A stretch of 64,000 nt of DNA from Moraxella boevrei DSM 14165 (GCF_000379845.1 NZ_KB903773.1:21417-85416); one strand, 5' to 3'; shown: positions 1-9,372, numbered from the stretch's first letter. Notes: generated by a model not told the origin, from the sequence alone. Numbers and translations are program-made.

Positions 1-2049
1 CTGCAGAAAAATACGGCATTGATTGCAACGACCAATAAGCTTGCTAACGATGTACAACAGGTAATTAAAGACTTGTTTGATATGCAGGTAAGTTATGGTG
101 AAGACGTTAACTCACCTCATATTGCAACGGTTTTAGAGCGTTTGGATGAAAAAGTCACTCAGATTAATACCACTTTAACGGCGCTAGAAACGGGCGGGTC
201 AACTGCCATTGATAGCGATGGTCATGAAGCAACCAAACTACCGATTGTAAAAGATGCAAAACTGGTTGAGTCATTAAGTGCAACACGTCAAAACTGGAAC
301 GAGTTAGAACCAAAAATTAAAAATTATTTAGCCGTTGCCAAAGACATTACCAAAGACTCAGCAACCCCACTACAAATCGCAGGTGAACAAGCGAAAGTAT
401 CAACCCTTGCGATTAACACAGCATTACAAGACTTAACAACCGAAGCTTTTCATACCAGTGAAGCTCAAACCAAACAAATTAACACCATTCGTGCGATTGC
501 AGTTTTGCTAGCGTCCCTGTATTTCGTGTTCTTCATTGCCTTTTTTATCCGTCGTTTGCGTAAGTCGGATGCTGAAGCACTAGCGGCACAAAAAGAAACC
601 GCTGAAATCATGCAAAACGTAAACACAGGTCTATTCTTGTTAAACAAAGACATGACGATTGGTCATCAACACTCCGCAGAACTTAGTAATATCATGGGTA
701 AGAACACGCATATTGCGGGTGAAAACTTAACCAAATTGCTCAAAAACAAAATCTCGGACAAAGACATTGATACGACCGAAGGCTTTGTAAAACAGCTTTA
801 CAACCCACGAGTAAAAGAAAAACTTGTAGATGACTTAAACCCACTGAAAAAAGTGATGCTACATGGCGATGACAGCCGAACTGCCTCAGGGTCAAACCGT
901 TATTTGGACTTTAAATTCTCACGTGTTTATGCAGGCAAAGAGATTGAAAAAATCTTGGTGAACGTACAAGATGTAACCCAACAAGTACGACTGGAACAAC
1001 GCCTAGAGCATGAACGGGCTCAAAATGACTTGCAAATTGAGATGTTAACCACGATTTTAAACGTAAGTCCTGCGTTGATTAATGACTTTATTAGTAATAC
1101 CAAAGCCAATATCGTAAAAATTAATGATATCTTAAAAGTATCTGGTAGTAGTCAAGCAGAACTTGAAGATAAATTAACCCGTATGTACCGTATTATGCAC
1201 AGCTTAAAAGGTGAGGCATCAGCGTTAAAACTACACAGTTTTACCAGTATCGCCCAAAATTTTGAGGAAAAACTAAAAGGTTTGCAAAACCAAGGTCGTT
1301 TGTCAGGTAATGATTTCTTACCATTAACCATTCACCTTGATGAATTGTTAAACTTGTCAAATACTATTGAAGCGTTGGGTCGCCGTATTAACCAAAATGC
1401 CAGTAGCTTAAATCTTGGTACCCAATCGATTAACGGTGTTCAAGACTCACCAGTAGTTGTAAAGGCAACCCCAGTACCCGCACCTGTGTCAGGTTTGAAT
1501 GAGTTTTATCAACAATTTGCTGATAATATTGCCATTCGCCAACAAAAACAAGTACAGTTAAAAGCATCCGGCTTGAACGAAACCCAGTTGCCACACCAAA
1601 TGGAACATACGCTCAAAGAAATTATTATTCAATTAGTACGTAACTCGGTCGTACACGGCATTGAAACCCCAGAAAAACGGGTACAAATGGGCAAATCAGC
1701 CATGGGTAATATTCACTTAAGTCTGTTGGATTTGGCAGGCTCATATAAACTCACCCTTGAAGATGACGGTGCAGGGATTAACTATGATGCGGTACGCCAA
1801 AAAGCGGTTAACATGGGCTTTAACGCTGAAGATGTTGCCACTTGGAGCCGACAAAAACTCACAAGCCTACTATTTAAATCAGGCTTTAGTACCCAAGATA
1901 CCGCTGATGAAGATGCAGGTCGTGGCGTTGGTTTGGATATCATCAAAGACAATGTACAGCAGTTACAAGGTACTTTGGGCGTTGATACCAAAGAAAACCA
2001 GTATACTCGCTTTACCATTAAAATTCCAAAAAATCCAAATGCTGAATAA
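1..2049 (+). CDS. CheA-like histidine kinase with HPt domain (5' partial)
   Basis: The reading frame is open from base 1, so the gene begins upstream of the window; the TTG at 19 is only an internal codon. Order seen: a helical, presumably periplasmic sensor region, one membrane segment (about bases 490-555), a PAS-like cytoplasmic region, an HPt-like helix with the phosphoacceptor histidine at 1198-1200 (MHSLKGEAS), then a CheA-type HATPase with an N box (RNSVVHG) and G boxes (DDGAG, GRGVGLD). No CheW-like domain is visible after the ATPase. It probably phosphorylates the CheY-like protein encoded 21 bases downstream. A full-length paralogue lies at 27819-29915 on the other strand. The stimulus is unknown. 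Confidence 0.85.
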   Translation: MQKNTALIATTNKLANDVQQVIKDLFDMQVSYGEDVNSPHIATVLERLDEKVTQINTTLTALETGGSTAIDSDGHEATKLPIVKDAKLVESLSATRQNWNELEPKIKNYLAVAKDITKDSATPLQIAGEQAKVSTLAINTALQDLTTEAFHTSEAQTKQINTIRAIAVLLASLYFVFFIAFFIRRLRKSDAEALAAQKETAEIMQNVNTGLFLLNKDMTIGHQHSAELSNIMGKNTHIAGENLTKLLKNKISDKDIDTTEGFVKQLYNPRVKEKLVDDLNPLKKVMLHGDDSRTASGSNRYLDFKFSRVYAGKEIEKILVNVQDVTQQVRLEQRLEHERAQNDLQIEMLTTILNVSPALINDFISNTKANIVKINDILKVSGSSQAELEDKLTRMYRIMHSLKGEASALKLHSFTSIAQNFEEKLKGLQNQGRLSGNDFLPLTIHLDELLNLSNTIEALGRRINQNASSLNLGTQSINGVQDSPVVVKATPVPAPVSGLNEFYQQFADNIAIRQQKQVQLKASGLNETQLPHQMEHTLKEIIIQLVRNSVVHGIETPEKRVQMGKSAMGNIHLSLLDLAGSYKLTLEDDGAGINYDAVRQKAVNMGFNAEDVATWSRQKLTSLLFKSGFSTQDTADEDAGRGVGLDIIKDNVQQLQGTLGVDTKENQYTRFTIKIPKNPNAE

Positions 2050-2070
2050 CTTTTGTTAAGGAAAAAATTT

Positions 2071-2430
2071 ATGTACCGTTTAATGATTGTTGATGATTCA
2101 AACATTATCCGAAATCGTATTCAACGTATCTATAATTCTGACCAATTCACACTTGTCGCTACGGCGAGCAATGGGGCTGAAGCGATTGAAAAATTTGACA
2201 CACACCAACCAGACGTGGTTACTATGGATTTGACCATGCCACAAATGGATGGTTTAGAGTGTATTGAAAGATTAGTTGCTAAAAACCCTGACGTCCGCAT
2301 TTTGGTCGTGTCTGCCTTGTCGGACAAAGCAACAGGTATTCAAGCATTGGAGCTAGGTGCAAGCGGGTTTTTGTGTAAACCGTTTTCTGAAGAAGAGTTA
2401 GCCGAAGCCTTAGCTGAACTGGTCAGTTAA
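2071..2430 (+). CDS. CheY-like single-domain response regulator
   Basis: A stand-alone receiver domain of 119 residues. The acidic pair D8/D9, the phosphoacceptor D53 (TMDLTMP) and the conserved lysine of the CKPFS motif are present. I start it at ATG 2071 because AAGGA precedes it at good distance; an upstream in-frame TTG at 2053 is less likely. There is no output domain, so it should act by protein contact, as CheY does. It follows the kinase gene by 21 bases and precedes two CheX-like phosphatase genes, suggesting one phosphorelay operon. It is strongly similar to the regulator at 27323-27700. Confidence 0.9.
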   Translation: MYRLMIVDDSNIIRNRIQRIYNSDQFTLVATASNGAEAIEKFDTHQPDVVTMDLTMPQMDGLECIERLVAKNPDVRILVVSALSDKATGIQALELGASGFLCKPFSEEELAEALAELVS

Positions 2431-2476
2431 TTTTTAATAATTTAAAAAATAGGTTAACAACAAGCGAGTAATTGTA

Positions 2477-2932
2477 ATGAATGTAGAAAAAAATTTCCAA
2501 GTATTTATTGATAGCGTTGCCAATTATTTTCGTCAGTTAAATGATGAAAATATCGTGATTGCAACGCCATACCTAAATGAAAACCACACGCCGATTGTCA
2601 GTGATTATACCGGGGTGATTGGTATTACAGGCAATAACAAAGGATTGGTGTATTTTACCGCACCAAAACCTTTACTAGAAAAAATGCTGGTCGTCATGCA
2701 AGAAAGTGACAACAGCGAAGATAACTTGGTGGACTTGGTCGGTGAAGTGGCAAATACCATTTCAGGAAATGCTCGTTCAGAGTTTGGACCAGAATTTAAC
2801 ATTTCTGTACCGTTTGTGTTCCGTGGGCAACCTGACAGTATTAACTTGCCAAAAGACCGTCATTCGTTTGTCATTCCACTAGAGTGGAAAAACTTGACGG
2901 CCGCCATCGTCATTTACCTACAAAATCCTTAA
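2477..2932 (+). CDS. CheX-like phosphatase, copy A
   Basis: 151 residues, cytoplasmic, no signal peptide. It carries the CheC/CheX signature: E90 and N93 in the helix VGEVANTISGNA, followed by a proline about 20 residues later. In CheX this Glu/Asn pair dephosphorylates CheY-P. The family assignment rests on this motif and on the neighbouring CheY-like gene. It is probably the phosphatase for the regulator encoded just upstream. A similar gene follows after 21 bases, so the pair looks like a tandem duplication that has diverged. Confidence 0.75.
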   Translation: MNVEKNFQVFIDSVANYFRQLNDENIVIATPYLNENHTPIVSDYTGVIGITGNNKGLVYFTAPKPLLEKMLVVMQESDNSEDNLVDLVGEVANTISGNARSEFGPEFNISVPFVFRGQPDSINLPKDRHSFVIPLEWKNLTAAIVIYLQNP

Positions 2933-2953
2933 TAAAAAAACTTGAGATAGCTT

Positions 2954-3400
2954 ATGAAAGCTGAAAAATTACACGTATTTATTGACTCGGTAACCAATTT
3001 TTTTAAGCAAATCAACAGCGATGCGGTGTTGGTGGATACGCCTTATATTCATGACAATGAAAAACCGTTGGCCTATGATTTTAGTGGCATCATTAGCATT
3101 ACAGGTCCATTACAAGGTTCGGTGTATGTAAGTTCGGAAACGCCAATGTTACGCAATATTTTACACACGATGGGTGAGCCTGATAGTTCAATCCACTTGT
3201 TAAAAGACCTTGTTGGTGAAATCGCCAATACCGTATCGGGTAACGCTCGTAAAGAATTTGGTTCAGAATTTATCATCTCACCACCGATTATCATGGACGG
3301 CGTGCCAACATCAACTTACTTACCAAAAGAGCGTCGTTCTTATATCATTCCTGTTACTTGGGACAAATATAAAACCATTATCGGTATTTGTTTACAATAA
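2954..3400 (+). CDS. CheX-like phosphatase, copy B
   Basis: 148 residues, clearly paralogous to the gene just upstream (shared VFIDSV, DLVGE-ANT-SGNAR and RxSxxIPxxW patterns). The Glu/Asn catalytic pair is E89/N92. CheX proteins are often dimers, so the two copies could form homodimers or a heterodimer; this is inference. It is the last gene of the kinase-regulator-phosphatase operon and is followed by a strong hairpin terminator. The second kinase/regulator locus at 27.3-29.9 kb has no CheX copy beside it, so these two proteins may serve both regulators. Confidence 0.75.
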   Translation: MKAEKLHVFIDSVTNFFKQINSDAVLVDTPYIHDNEKPLAYDFSGIISITGPLQGSVYVSSETPMLRNILHTMGEPDSSIHLLKDLVGEIANTVSGNARKEFGSEFIISPPIIMDGVPTSTYLPKERRSYIIPVTWDKYKTIIGICLQ

Positions 3401-3418
3401 ATGGGTACTAAGAAATAA

Positions 3419-3450
3419 AAAAGACGATAGTGATTGGTATCGTCTTTTTT
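3419..3450 (+). terminator. Intrinsic terminator after the CheX pair
   Basis: Perfect 10-bp inverted repeat AAAAGACGAT/ATCGTCTTTT (3419-3428 and 3439-3448) with a 10-base loop, followed by T residues. The A run on the left allows it to work on the minus strand too, where dsbA ends at 3536. Confidence 0.9.
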
Positions 3451-3535
3451 ATTTAAGCCACATTTTACAAAGAAATTTGGGTAACCCAAATCACCCAAAT
3501 TTCTTTGACTAATTCGCTTAACCGTTTAGTCCAAA

Positions 3536-4159
3536 TTATTTCCCACCACGCTCACTACGGGCTTTTTTCACAAGAAAATCAACCACTTGGGTAACTTTGT
3601 CATCTTCACCCGATACCACATATTTCCCATCAACCACTACCGCAGGCACGCCTGATAATTGGTAGCGTTTTGCCGCCTCTTGCGAACGAGCGATTTTGGT
3701 ATTCACCGCAAATGAGTTGTATAAGCTATTAAATTTGTTCAAATCCGCCCCTTGCGATGCGTACCATTTACCGATTGACGCTTGGTCGTACAACTTTTGG
3801 CGGTCTTTTTGCAAGGCATCAAACATCGCTTGGTGCGTTTTGTGCTGAATACCCATTAATTGAGCGGTATAAAAACCACGGGCATTTTGTTCCCAAACAG
3901 GATTCATCGCCGCCGGCGTTTGCATAAATGCGACGTCCGCAGGCTTGGTTTTTGCCCATTTTTGTATATGTGGCTCAAGGTTGTAACAGTGCGGACAGCC
4001 ATACCAAAAAAACTCACGCACAATAATTTTGTTGCCTTCAATTTTTTCAGGATTGGCGAGCACTTGATAATCTTTGCCCGATACAAAATCTGCCGCTTGA
4101 GCAGATAAACCACTAAATGCAATACCAACCACCAAGGCAGTCATAGCAAGTTTTTTCAT
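3536..4159 (-). CDS. dsbA: Thiol:disulfide interchange protein DsbA
   Basis: Periplasmic oxidase that introduces disulfide bonds into exported proteins and is reoxidised by DsbB. 207 residues, the usual length. The signal peptide is about 22 residues (cleavage after AQA). The active site CPHC is at residues 55-58 and the cis-proline loop is GVPAVVV near the C-terminus. ATG at 4159 has AAAGGA upstream on its strand. It is a single gene, divergent from ubiG. Exported proteins with paired cysteines in this window, such as the ACP-like and MliC-like proteins, are plausible clients. Confidence 0.95.
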   Translation of the reverse strand: MKKLAMTALVVGIAFSGLSAQAADFVSGKDYQVLANPEKIEGNKIIVREFFWYGCPHCYNLEPHIQKWAKTKPADVAFMQTPAAMNPVWEQNARGFYTAQLMGIQHKTHQAMFDALQKDRQKLYDQASIGKWYASQGADLNKFNSLYNSFAVNTKIARSQEAAKRYQLSGVPAVVVDGKYVVSGEDDKVTQVVDFLVKKARSERGGK

Positions 4160-4469
4160 AACAATATCCTTTGGATAAAAAATGTAAAAAATTAATGTAA
4201 AATACGATAATGTTATCTTATCATTTTTTTATTTTTACGTGTAGTAAATTTTGACAAGTACTAAAAAAAACTACATAAAAGTAAAAGTTTGGCAAGGTTT
4301 TGATAATTTTTGCTAAAATAAAAATCGCCTTTGATTAATAATATTAAAAACTTAAGCATAATAAGATTGCTTACTTTTTGTTAAGGTTTTTTTGATAAAA
4401 TTTTGTTAAAATAAACCGTTATTTAGCAAAAATTAATCAACAATACGCTCTTTAGCTTTAGGAAAAATC
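4160..4469. other. Intergenic region between dsbA and ubiG
   Basis: About 310 bases, very AT-rich, between divergent genes. It must carry the promoters for both. Several TAAAAT-like boxes occur (for example 4312-4320 and 4408-4412), but I cannot assign a -35/-10 pair with confidence. No ORF or RNA gene is seen. Confidence 0.5.
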
Positions 4470-5198
4470 ATGTCAAATTCATCAACCAATGCCGACTATC
4501 AAGAAATTGGAAAATTTACCGCCCTTGCCAATGAATGGTGGGACAAAAATGGGGCATTTGCCACCCTGCACGATATCAATCCGTTGCGGTTAAACTGGAT
4601 ACAAGAGCAAACAAAATGCCATCAAAATTCGGATTTAACAGGTAAAAAAGTGTTGGATGTTGGCTGTGGTGGTGGGATTTTGTCGCATTCGATGGCGGAG
4701 CGTGGGGCAGTGGTAACAGGCATTGATTTGGGGCGTGAAAATGTCGAAGTCGCCAAAATTCACGCTGAAAAAACTGCTCAAGCCATTGATTTTCAATGTA
4801 TTTGCGTGGAAGACTTGGCAAAAACCCACGCAGGGCAATTTGATGTGGTAACGTGTATGGAAATGTTGGAACACGTCCCAAATCCACAGTCGATTATTGA
4901 TGCGTGTTTTGAGCTGTTAAAGCCAAATGGTGTGTTGGTCATGTCCACGATTAACCGCAATGCCAAATCGTATTTGTTCGCCATTATTGGGGCAGAGTAC
5001 ATTTTACGCTTGTTGGACAAGGGTACGCACGATTTTAACAAATTTATCACGCCTGCCGAACTTGACCGTTTTGCCGAACGCAGTGGCTTTAAACGTCAAG
5101 ATTTGATTGGTTTGCATTATAATCCTTTGACAAAACGCTATTGGCTGGCTCAAAATGTGGATGTCAATTATATGATGGCGGTGTATAGACCGAAATAA
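4470..5198 (+). CDS. ubiG: Ubiquinone biosynthesis O-methyltransferase UbiG
   Basis: SAM-dependent enzyme carrying out both O-methylations of ubiquinone biosynthesis. 242 residues, typical length. The N-terminal EWWDKNG...LHDINPLRL is diagnostic of UbiG, and the SAM-binding motif LDVGCGGG follows at about residue 60. AGGA precedes ATG 4470. It is followed after 11 bases by a HAD phosphatase gene; ubiG-mupP is a conserved pair in pseudomonads, which supports both calls. Confidence 0.95.
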   Translation: MSNSSTNADYQEIGKFTALANEWWDKNGAFATLHDINPLRLNWIQEQTKCHQNSDLTGKKVLDVGCGGGILSHSMAERGAVVTGIDLGRENVEVAKIHAEKTAQAIDFQCICVEDLAKTHAGQFDVVTCMEMLEHVPNPQSIIDACFELLKPNGVLVMSTINRNAKSYLFAIIGAEYILRLLDKGTHDFNKFITPAELDRFAERSGFKRQDLIGLHYNPLTKRYWLAQNVDVNYMMAVYRPK

Positions 5199-5209
5199 GG
5201 AGAAAAATT

Positions 5210-5914
5210 ATGCAAGGCATTCAAAGCATTTTATTTGATTTAGACGGCACACTCATCGACACCGCTCCTGATTTTATCCGTATTATCAAGGTATTATGTG
5301 AAAAATATAATCATATTGTCCCAAGCGATGACGCCATTCGTGAACAAGTGTCAGCAGGGGCAAGAGCCATGGTAAAACTCATGTTTGGCGATGAGTTAGC
5401 GAATGTCAGCGATGATGACCCACAACTTTTGGCGTATCGGCAAGAATTTTTAGATACCTATGAAGCCAATATTTGCGTGGATAGCTGTCTGTTTCATGGG
5501 CTTGATAAATTATTGTTACATTTAGAAAATCACGGCGTTTTGTGGGGCATTGTTACCAATAAGCCACGTTATTTAGCCGAAAAATTATTGCAAAAGTTAC
5601 ATCTTGATAAACGCTGTTCGGTGCTAGTTTGCCCTGATGATGTGAAAAACACCAAGCCTGACCCTGAGCCGATGTTTTTGGCGGTTGAGCGTTTAAATGA
5701 AACATTTGGTTTAAATTTAACCACCGAAAATTGCGTGTATATCGGCGACCACCCACGAGATATTGAAGCAGGCAAACGTGCCAATATGCGTACAATCGTT
5801 GCAGGGTATGGCTACATTCCGCCTGAAGATACCGAGTTTTATGCTTGGGGGGCGGATATGGTGGTGAATTCGGTTGATGAGTTAAGCGATTATATTGGTG
5901 GTTTATGTCCCTAA
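5210..5914 (+). CDS. mupP: HAD phosphatase, MupP-like (often annotated as phosphoglycolate phosphatase)
   Basis: 234 residues. HAD motif I is FDLDGTLID (nucleophile D10, general acid D12), motif II lies in GIVTNKP, and motif IV in YIGDHPRDIEAG. AAGGAG precedes the ATG. By sequence it would be named Gph, but the gene directly behind ubiG in Pseudomonas encodes MupP, the N-acetylmuramic acid 6-phosphate phosphatase of peptidoglycan recycling. The same position here makes MupP the better guess. Its end overlaps the start of xerD by 10 bases, so the two are translationally linked. Substrate is inferred from context only. Confidence 0.8.
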   Translation: MQGIQSILFDLDGTLIDTAPDFIRIIKVLCEKYNHIVPSDDAIREQVSAGARAMVKLMFGDELANVSDDDPQLLAYRQEFLDTYEANICVDSCLFHGLDKLLLHLENHGVLWGIVTNKPRYLAEKLLQKLHLDKRCSVLVCPDDVKNTKPDPEPMFLAVERLNETFGLNLTTENCVYIGDHPRDIEAGKRANMRTIVAGYGYIPPEDTEFYAWGADMVVNSVDELSDYIGGLCP

Positions 5915-6849
5915 CCAAAGCCAACCACCCACGCATCGCCAAAGCCATTCAAATTGACGATGAACCGTGGTATCTCGTCCAATTTCGTCAGCATCTACTC
6001 GCACGTGGGCTATCCACCAACACTCGCAACGCCTATCTGCGAGATTTGCTCGCCTGTGAATGCACCAACACAAAAGCCCTAAGCCAATGGCACGCCGAGG
6101 ATATTTTATCCTGTTTAAGCCAATTCCAACAATCCGGCAAAAACGCTCGCAGTCAAGCTCGTGCGTTGTCCGCTTTAAAACAGTTTTTTTTGTGGCAAAT
6201 TAACTGTAACCAACGCACCGATAACCCTTGCGACGGTATCCAAGCCCCAAAAATTCAGCGAGATTTGCCCAAAGATTTATCCGAAGATGACGTCACCGCC
6301 CTACTCGCCAGCCCTGACGACCGCACGCCATTGGGAATGCGAGACTTAGCCATGTTAGAAGTCCTGTACGCCTGCGGTTTGCGAGTGTCGGAGTTGATAC
6401 ATTTGGCATTACATGAGGTGAATTTAAATGCAGGTTGGCTACAAATCCGTGGCAAAGGCGACAAAATTCGGCTCGTACCACTCGGTGAAGTGGCGATTGA
6501 CGTGTTAACCGCTTATTTGACGACCGCTCGCCCCCAACTGACCCAACTCAAAAACGGTCAAGAAAGCCGTTGCCAAGCGGTATTTTTGACCCAACAAGGC
6601 GGTTATATGACCCGCCAAAACTTTTGGTATGCAATTAAACGTTATGCCAAACAAGCAGGTATTGATAAAGAAATCTCACCGCACACCTTGCGTCATGCCT
6701 TTGCAACCCATTTGATTAATCATGGGGCGGATTTACGCAGTGTACAGATGCTACTTGGGCATAGTGATTTATCCACCACCCAAATTTACACCCATGTGGC
6801 GACCGCTCGCTTACAACAGCTCCATCGTAAACACCACCCAAGGGCTTAA
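5905..6849 (+). CDS. xerD: Site-specific tyrosine recombinase XerD
   Basis: 314 residues. N-terminal SAM-like core-binding domain (residues about 20-110) and C-terminal catalytic domain with the Arg of CGLRVSEL, the HTLRH box, the GHSDL box and the nucleophilic Tyr of TQIYTHV. XerD rather than XerC is indicated by LPKDLSE, by MTRQNFWYAIKRYA and by the C-terminus ending HHPRA, all close to E. coli XerD. It resolves chromosome dimers at dif with XerC and FtsK. It overlaps the upstream phosphatase by 10 bases. No integron or phage context is present, so this is the housekeeping enzyme. Confidence 0.93.
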   Translation: MSLTKANHPRIAKAIQIDDEPWYLVQFRQHLLARGLSTNTRNAYLRDLLACECTNTKALSQWHAEDILSCLSQFQQSGKNARSQARALSALKQFFLWQINCNQRTDNPCDGIQAPKIQRDLPKDLSEDDVTALLASPDDRTPLGMRDLAMLEVLYACGLRVSELIHLALHEVNLNAGWLQIRGKGDKIRLVPLGEVAIDVLTAYLTTARPQLTQLKNGQESRCQAVFLTQQGGYMTRQNFWYAIKRYAKQAGIDKEISPHTLRHAFATHLINHGADLRSVQMLLGHSDLSTTQIYTHVATARLQQLHRKHHPRA

Positions 6850-6874
6850 TTTTCTTAAAAAAATATTAATAAAA

Positions 6875-7480
6875 CTAATCCAACCGATTAATCGTTAACA
6901 CCACTTTATAACCGTCAGGGTGGTTAATGGTTAAACGATTTGGTAACTTTTCTGCATTTTTATAGGCAAAACTTGCCGTCCATTCACCATTTTTGGCAAA
7001 GCTTAGACGATTGGCATCATCTTGTTGATATTCACTATCGCTCGGTGCAGGTTCGCCCATTATCCAATATGGCAATTGCGAAATCGGTGCTTGCCAACCT
7101 GTGGCTTTTTGCAATAATTCTTCTGGATTATCCGCGAGCATTTCACCTTTTTCATTGCTCAACCTGGCGGTTTGTCCGTTAAAGCTGATATTAGTTTGCC
7201 CTGCATTGAATGCCCCTGACAACTCAATGCCAAAATTTTGCCCTTGCTGTGTCCAGACATAAAAGGCACTGCCCGCTTGTTTTGGCGTCGTTAAGCCGAT
7301 TTTGCCATTAATGTTAAAATTTTTTGGCATTTGTATTCGCGTTGGCGTTTGGGTTTCTACAGATTGGTTGATAATCGGCGTGGCTGTCGCTGTGGTTGTT
7401 TTGTTGGCAACTTGTTGACTTTGACAAGCGGTTAATAAGGTTAAACCGCAACAAGCAAGGATAATTTGATAATTTTTCAT
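6875..7480 (-). CDS. lolB: Outer-membrane lipoprotein LolB
   Basis: Receives lipoproteins from LolA and inserts them into the outer membrane. 201 residues; lipoprotein signal with lipobox LTAC (C19). The mature part shows the LolB pattern NINGKIGL...SGAFNAGQTNISFNG and ends in repeated beta-strands. It lies 29 bases behind a TPR gene, in the order seen near hemA in Acinetobacter-like genomes. The usual next gene, ispE, is absent; xerD ends head-on instead. Confidence 0.88.
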   Translation of the reverse strand: MKNYQIILACCGLTLLTACQSQQVANKTTTATATPIINQSVETQTPTRIQMPKNFNINGKIGLTTPKQAGSAFYVWTQQGQNFGIELSGAFNAGQTNISFNGQTARLSNEKGEMLADNPEELLQKATGWQAPISQLPYWIMGEPAPSDSEYQQDDANRLSFAKNGEWTASFAYKNAEKLPNRLTINHPDGYKVVLTINRLD

Positions 7481-7509
7481 TCCATAACTCTTTAAATATT
7501 TAAAAAAAA

Positions 7510-9372
7510 TTAATAATTATTGGGTGTCGGTGGATAATGCAGTTCGGTTTTTAATACATTCTCAATGCGTTTGGCTTCATTGACATTGCCCAAATTAGCA
7601 TAAGCTTGTTGCAATAGCAAACCGCTAATCACGTCAGGAATAATATCAAAATTATCCGATAATAACATGACAATCCGAGTGTTATCCGCTTGGTGCAAGG
7701 CTTGTTGTGCCAAAATTTGCCGAGCTTTTAATCCCACTTGGGTATCGTTAATCAAGGGGGCGATGAGATTTTCAACTTCAGTTGAGTTTTGCTTTAAATT
7801 TACCAAGGTTTGGGCATATTCTAAGCGATATTCAATGTTATTGGGGGCAAGTCGGCGAAGTGTTTGTAACACATTCAAGCGTTTGGCTTGTTCATCGGCG
7901 TTGCTATCAGGCATTAACAGGGCTTTGGCAAACAAAATATCTGTATTATCAGGCAGTTGGCGTTCAGCTTCATTGAGCAAGGCAATGGCTTTTGGTAGCT
8001 GATTTGCCTGCTTTAACACGCTGGCTTGCATGATATAACTTTGGGGTACAAACTCGTCAAACTGCTCACGCAAGCGTTGCATACTGGCACTGGCATCGGC
8101 GTAACGTTGCTCACTCATGAGCAAATCCACTTGGCGTTTGCGAGCGGTTAGTACCAAATCAGGTTGCATCACTTTGCCATAAAACGCAATCGCTGACTCA
8201 AAATTTAACTGACGCTCAGCACTAATGCCCAGATAATAATAGGCTTGGTCTTTATAATTGGGATTTTGAGTCAAGGTTAATAGCAGATTATCAGCTTCTT
8301 GATACCGTTCACTATCCACACCGACTAATCCTGCCAATAGCTTAATTTCATCGTCTGCCAAAAATACCGCATTTTTTTTATCATTTAACAACTGCCAAAC
8401 CGCAACATTTTTGCCTTGCTTAATCAAATAACGGGTTTGATATAAAAACAAACTTTTATTGTCGGGTAAGATTTTACGAGCTTTGACAATAAAATCATTG
8501 ACTTTGTCAGCGTGCGATGTACCGTCTGCAGATGGCATGGCTTGCAAAATATCGGCTTTTAAGGTCAAAAATGCAGGATTTTTAGGTTGTTTGACAAGGG
8601 CTTTATTAATTTCACTTAACGCTTGTTGACTTTGGTTAAATTGTAGTAACAAACCTGCTTTCATCACCAATAAAGATGGGTTATTTTTGGTGTTCAAATT
8701 TTGTAAAATATTGAGCAATTCCACTTGGTCAGCAGTGTTAGTCGGATAAATGCCCACCAAAATTTGGCTTAAATCCGCATTGGGGTCGTATTCTAAAATT
8801 TGGTTGAGCTTTTCACCTGCTAGCTCGTACTCATGGGCTTTCAACGCCAAATGTGTCACATAAAACAACGCAGGGACGTGTTCAGGGTTCGCCTGTTGCC
8901 AACGGTTGGCAAACTGCAATGACGCCAACGCAGGCTCATGCTCTAAGGACAAACCCAACGCCCGCTCAAAAACAGAAGCGGAAAACTCTTTTTGCGACTC
9001 ACGTTTATACAGTTGTAACGCTGTCGGTATATCTTGGCGATTAGCGGAAAATTCTGCCAATATCACCGCTAACAAACTCGGTTGGTTCACCGCTTGGGTT
9101 GGTTTAAACTCATTTGACTTAGACTGATTTAGCTTGGATTGATGTAGCAATGCCCCAATCATCGGACTAGATGGCGTATTTTTGGCAAGATGCGTTGTTT
9201 GCAACTGTTGATAAATGGTTAAAATCGGCTGATGGTCAATTATTTTTTGGTAAATGATATTTTCGGCAATACTTTGATTGTACCACATTGACAACGATAA
9301 CGTCACGACAAACGATAACCGCCCAAATCTTTTGGGAAATTGGCGTTTAGCGAGTAATGAAAAATCAGCCAT
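7510..9372 (-). CDS. Tetratricopeptide repeat protein
   Basis: About 620 residues if started at ATG 9372; a TTG at 9396 in the same frame is possible but no better supported. A hydrophobic stretch near residues 20-35 (FVVTLSLSMW) suggests a signal anchor or signal peptide. The rest is alpha-helical with TPR-like repeats (for example NPSLLVMKAGLLLQFNQSQQ and NPAFLTLKADILQ). Such proteins are conserved between hemA and lolB in related bacteria and are thought to act as envelope scaffolds; the exact function is not known to me. It is likely co-transcribed with lolB. Confidence 0.8.
   Translation of the reverse strand: MADFSLLAKRQFPKRFGRLSFVVTLSLSMWYNQSIAENIIYQKIIDHQPILTIYQQLQTTHLAKNTPSSPMIGALLHQSKLNQSKSNEFKPTQAVNQPSLLAVILAEFSANRQDIPTALQLYKRESQKEFSASVFERALGLSLEHEPALASLQFANRWQQANPEHVPALFYVTHLALKAHEYELAGEKLNQILEYDPNADLSQILVGIYPTNTADQVELLNILQNLNTKNNPSLLVMKAGLLLQFNQSQQALSEINKALVKQPKNPAFLTLKADILQAMPSADGTSHADKVNDFIVKARKILPDNKSLFLYQTRYLIKQGKNVAVWQLLNDKKNAVFLADDEIKLLAGLVGVDSERYQEADNLLLTLTQNPNYKDQAYYYLGISAERQLNFESAIAFYGKVMQPDLVLTARKRQVDLLMSEQRYADASASMQRLREQFDEFVPQSYIMQASVLKQANQLPKAIALLNEAERQLPDNTDILFAKALLMPDSNADEQAKRLNVLQTLRRLAPNNIEYRLEYAQTLVNLKQNSTEVENLIAPLINDTQVGLKARQILAQQALHQADNTRIVMLLSDNFDIIPDVISGLLLQQAYANLGNVNEAKRIENVLKTELHYPPTPNNY

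Noticed and set aside
4576..4887. Minus-strand ORFs inside ubiG and similar long shadows inside other genes
   Set aside because: They overlap well-identified genes in full, have no ribosome-binding sites and no recognisable motifs.
5905..6849. Tyrosine recombinase as a phage or island integrase
   Set aside because: Sequence details and length match housekeeping XerD; no att sites or mobile cargo nearby.
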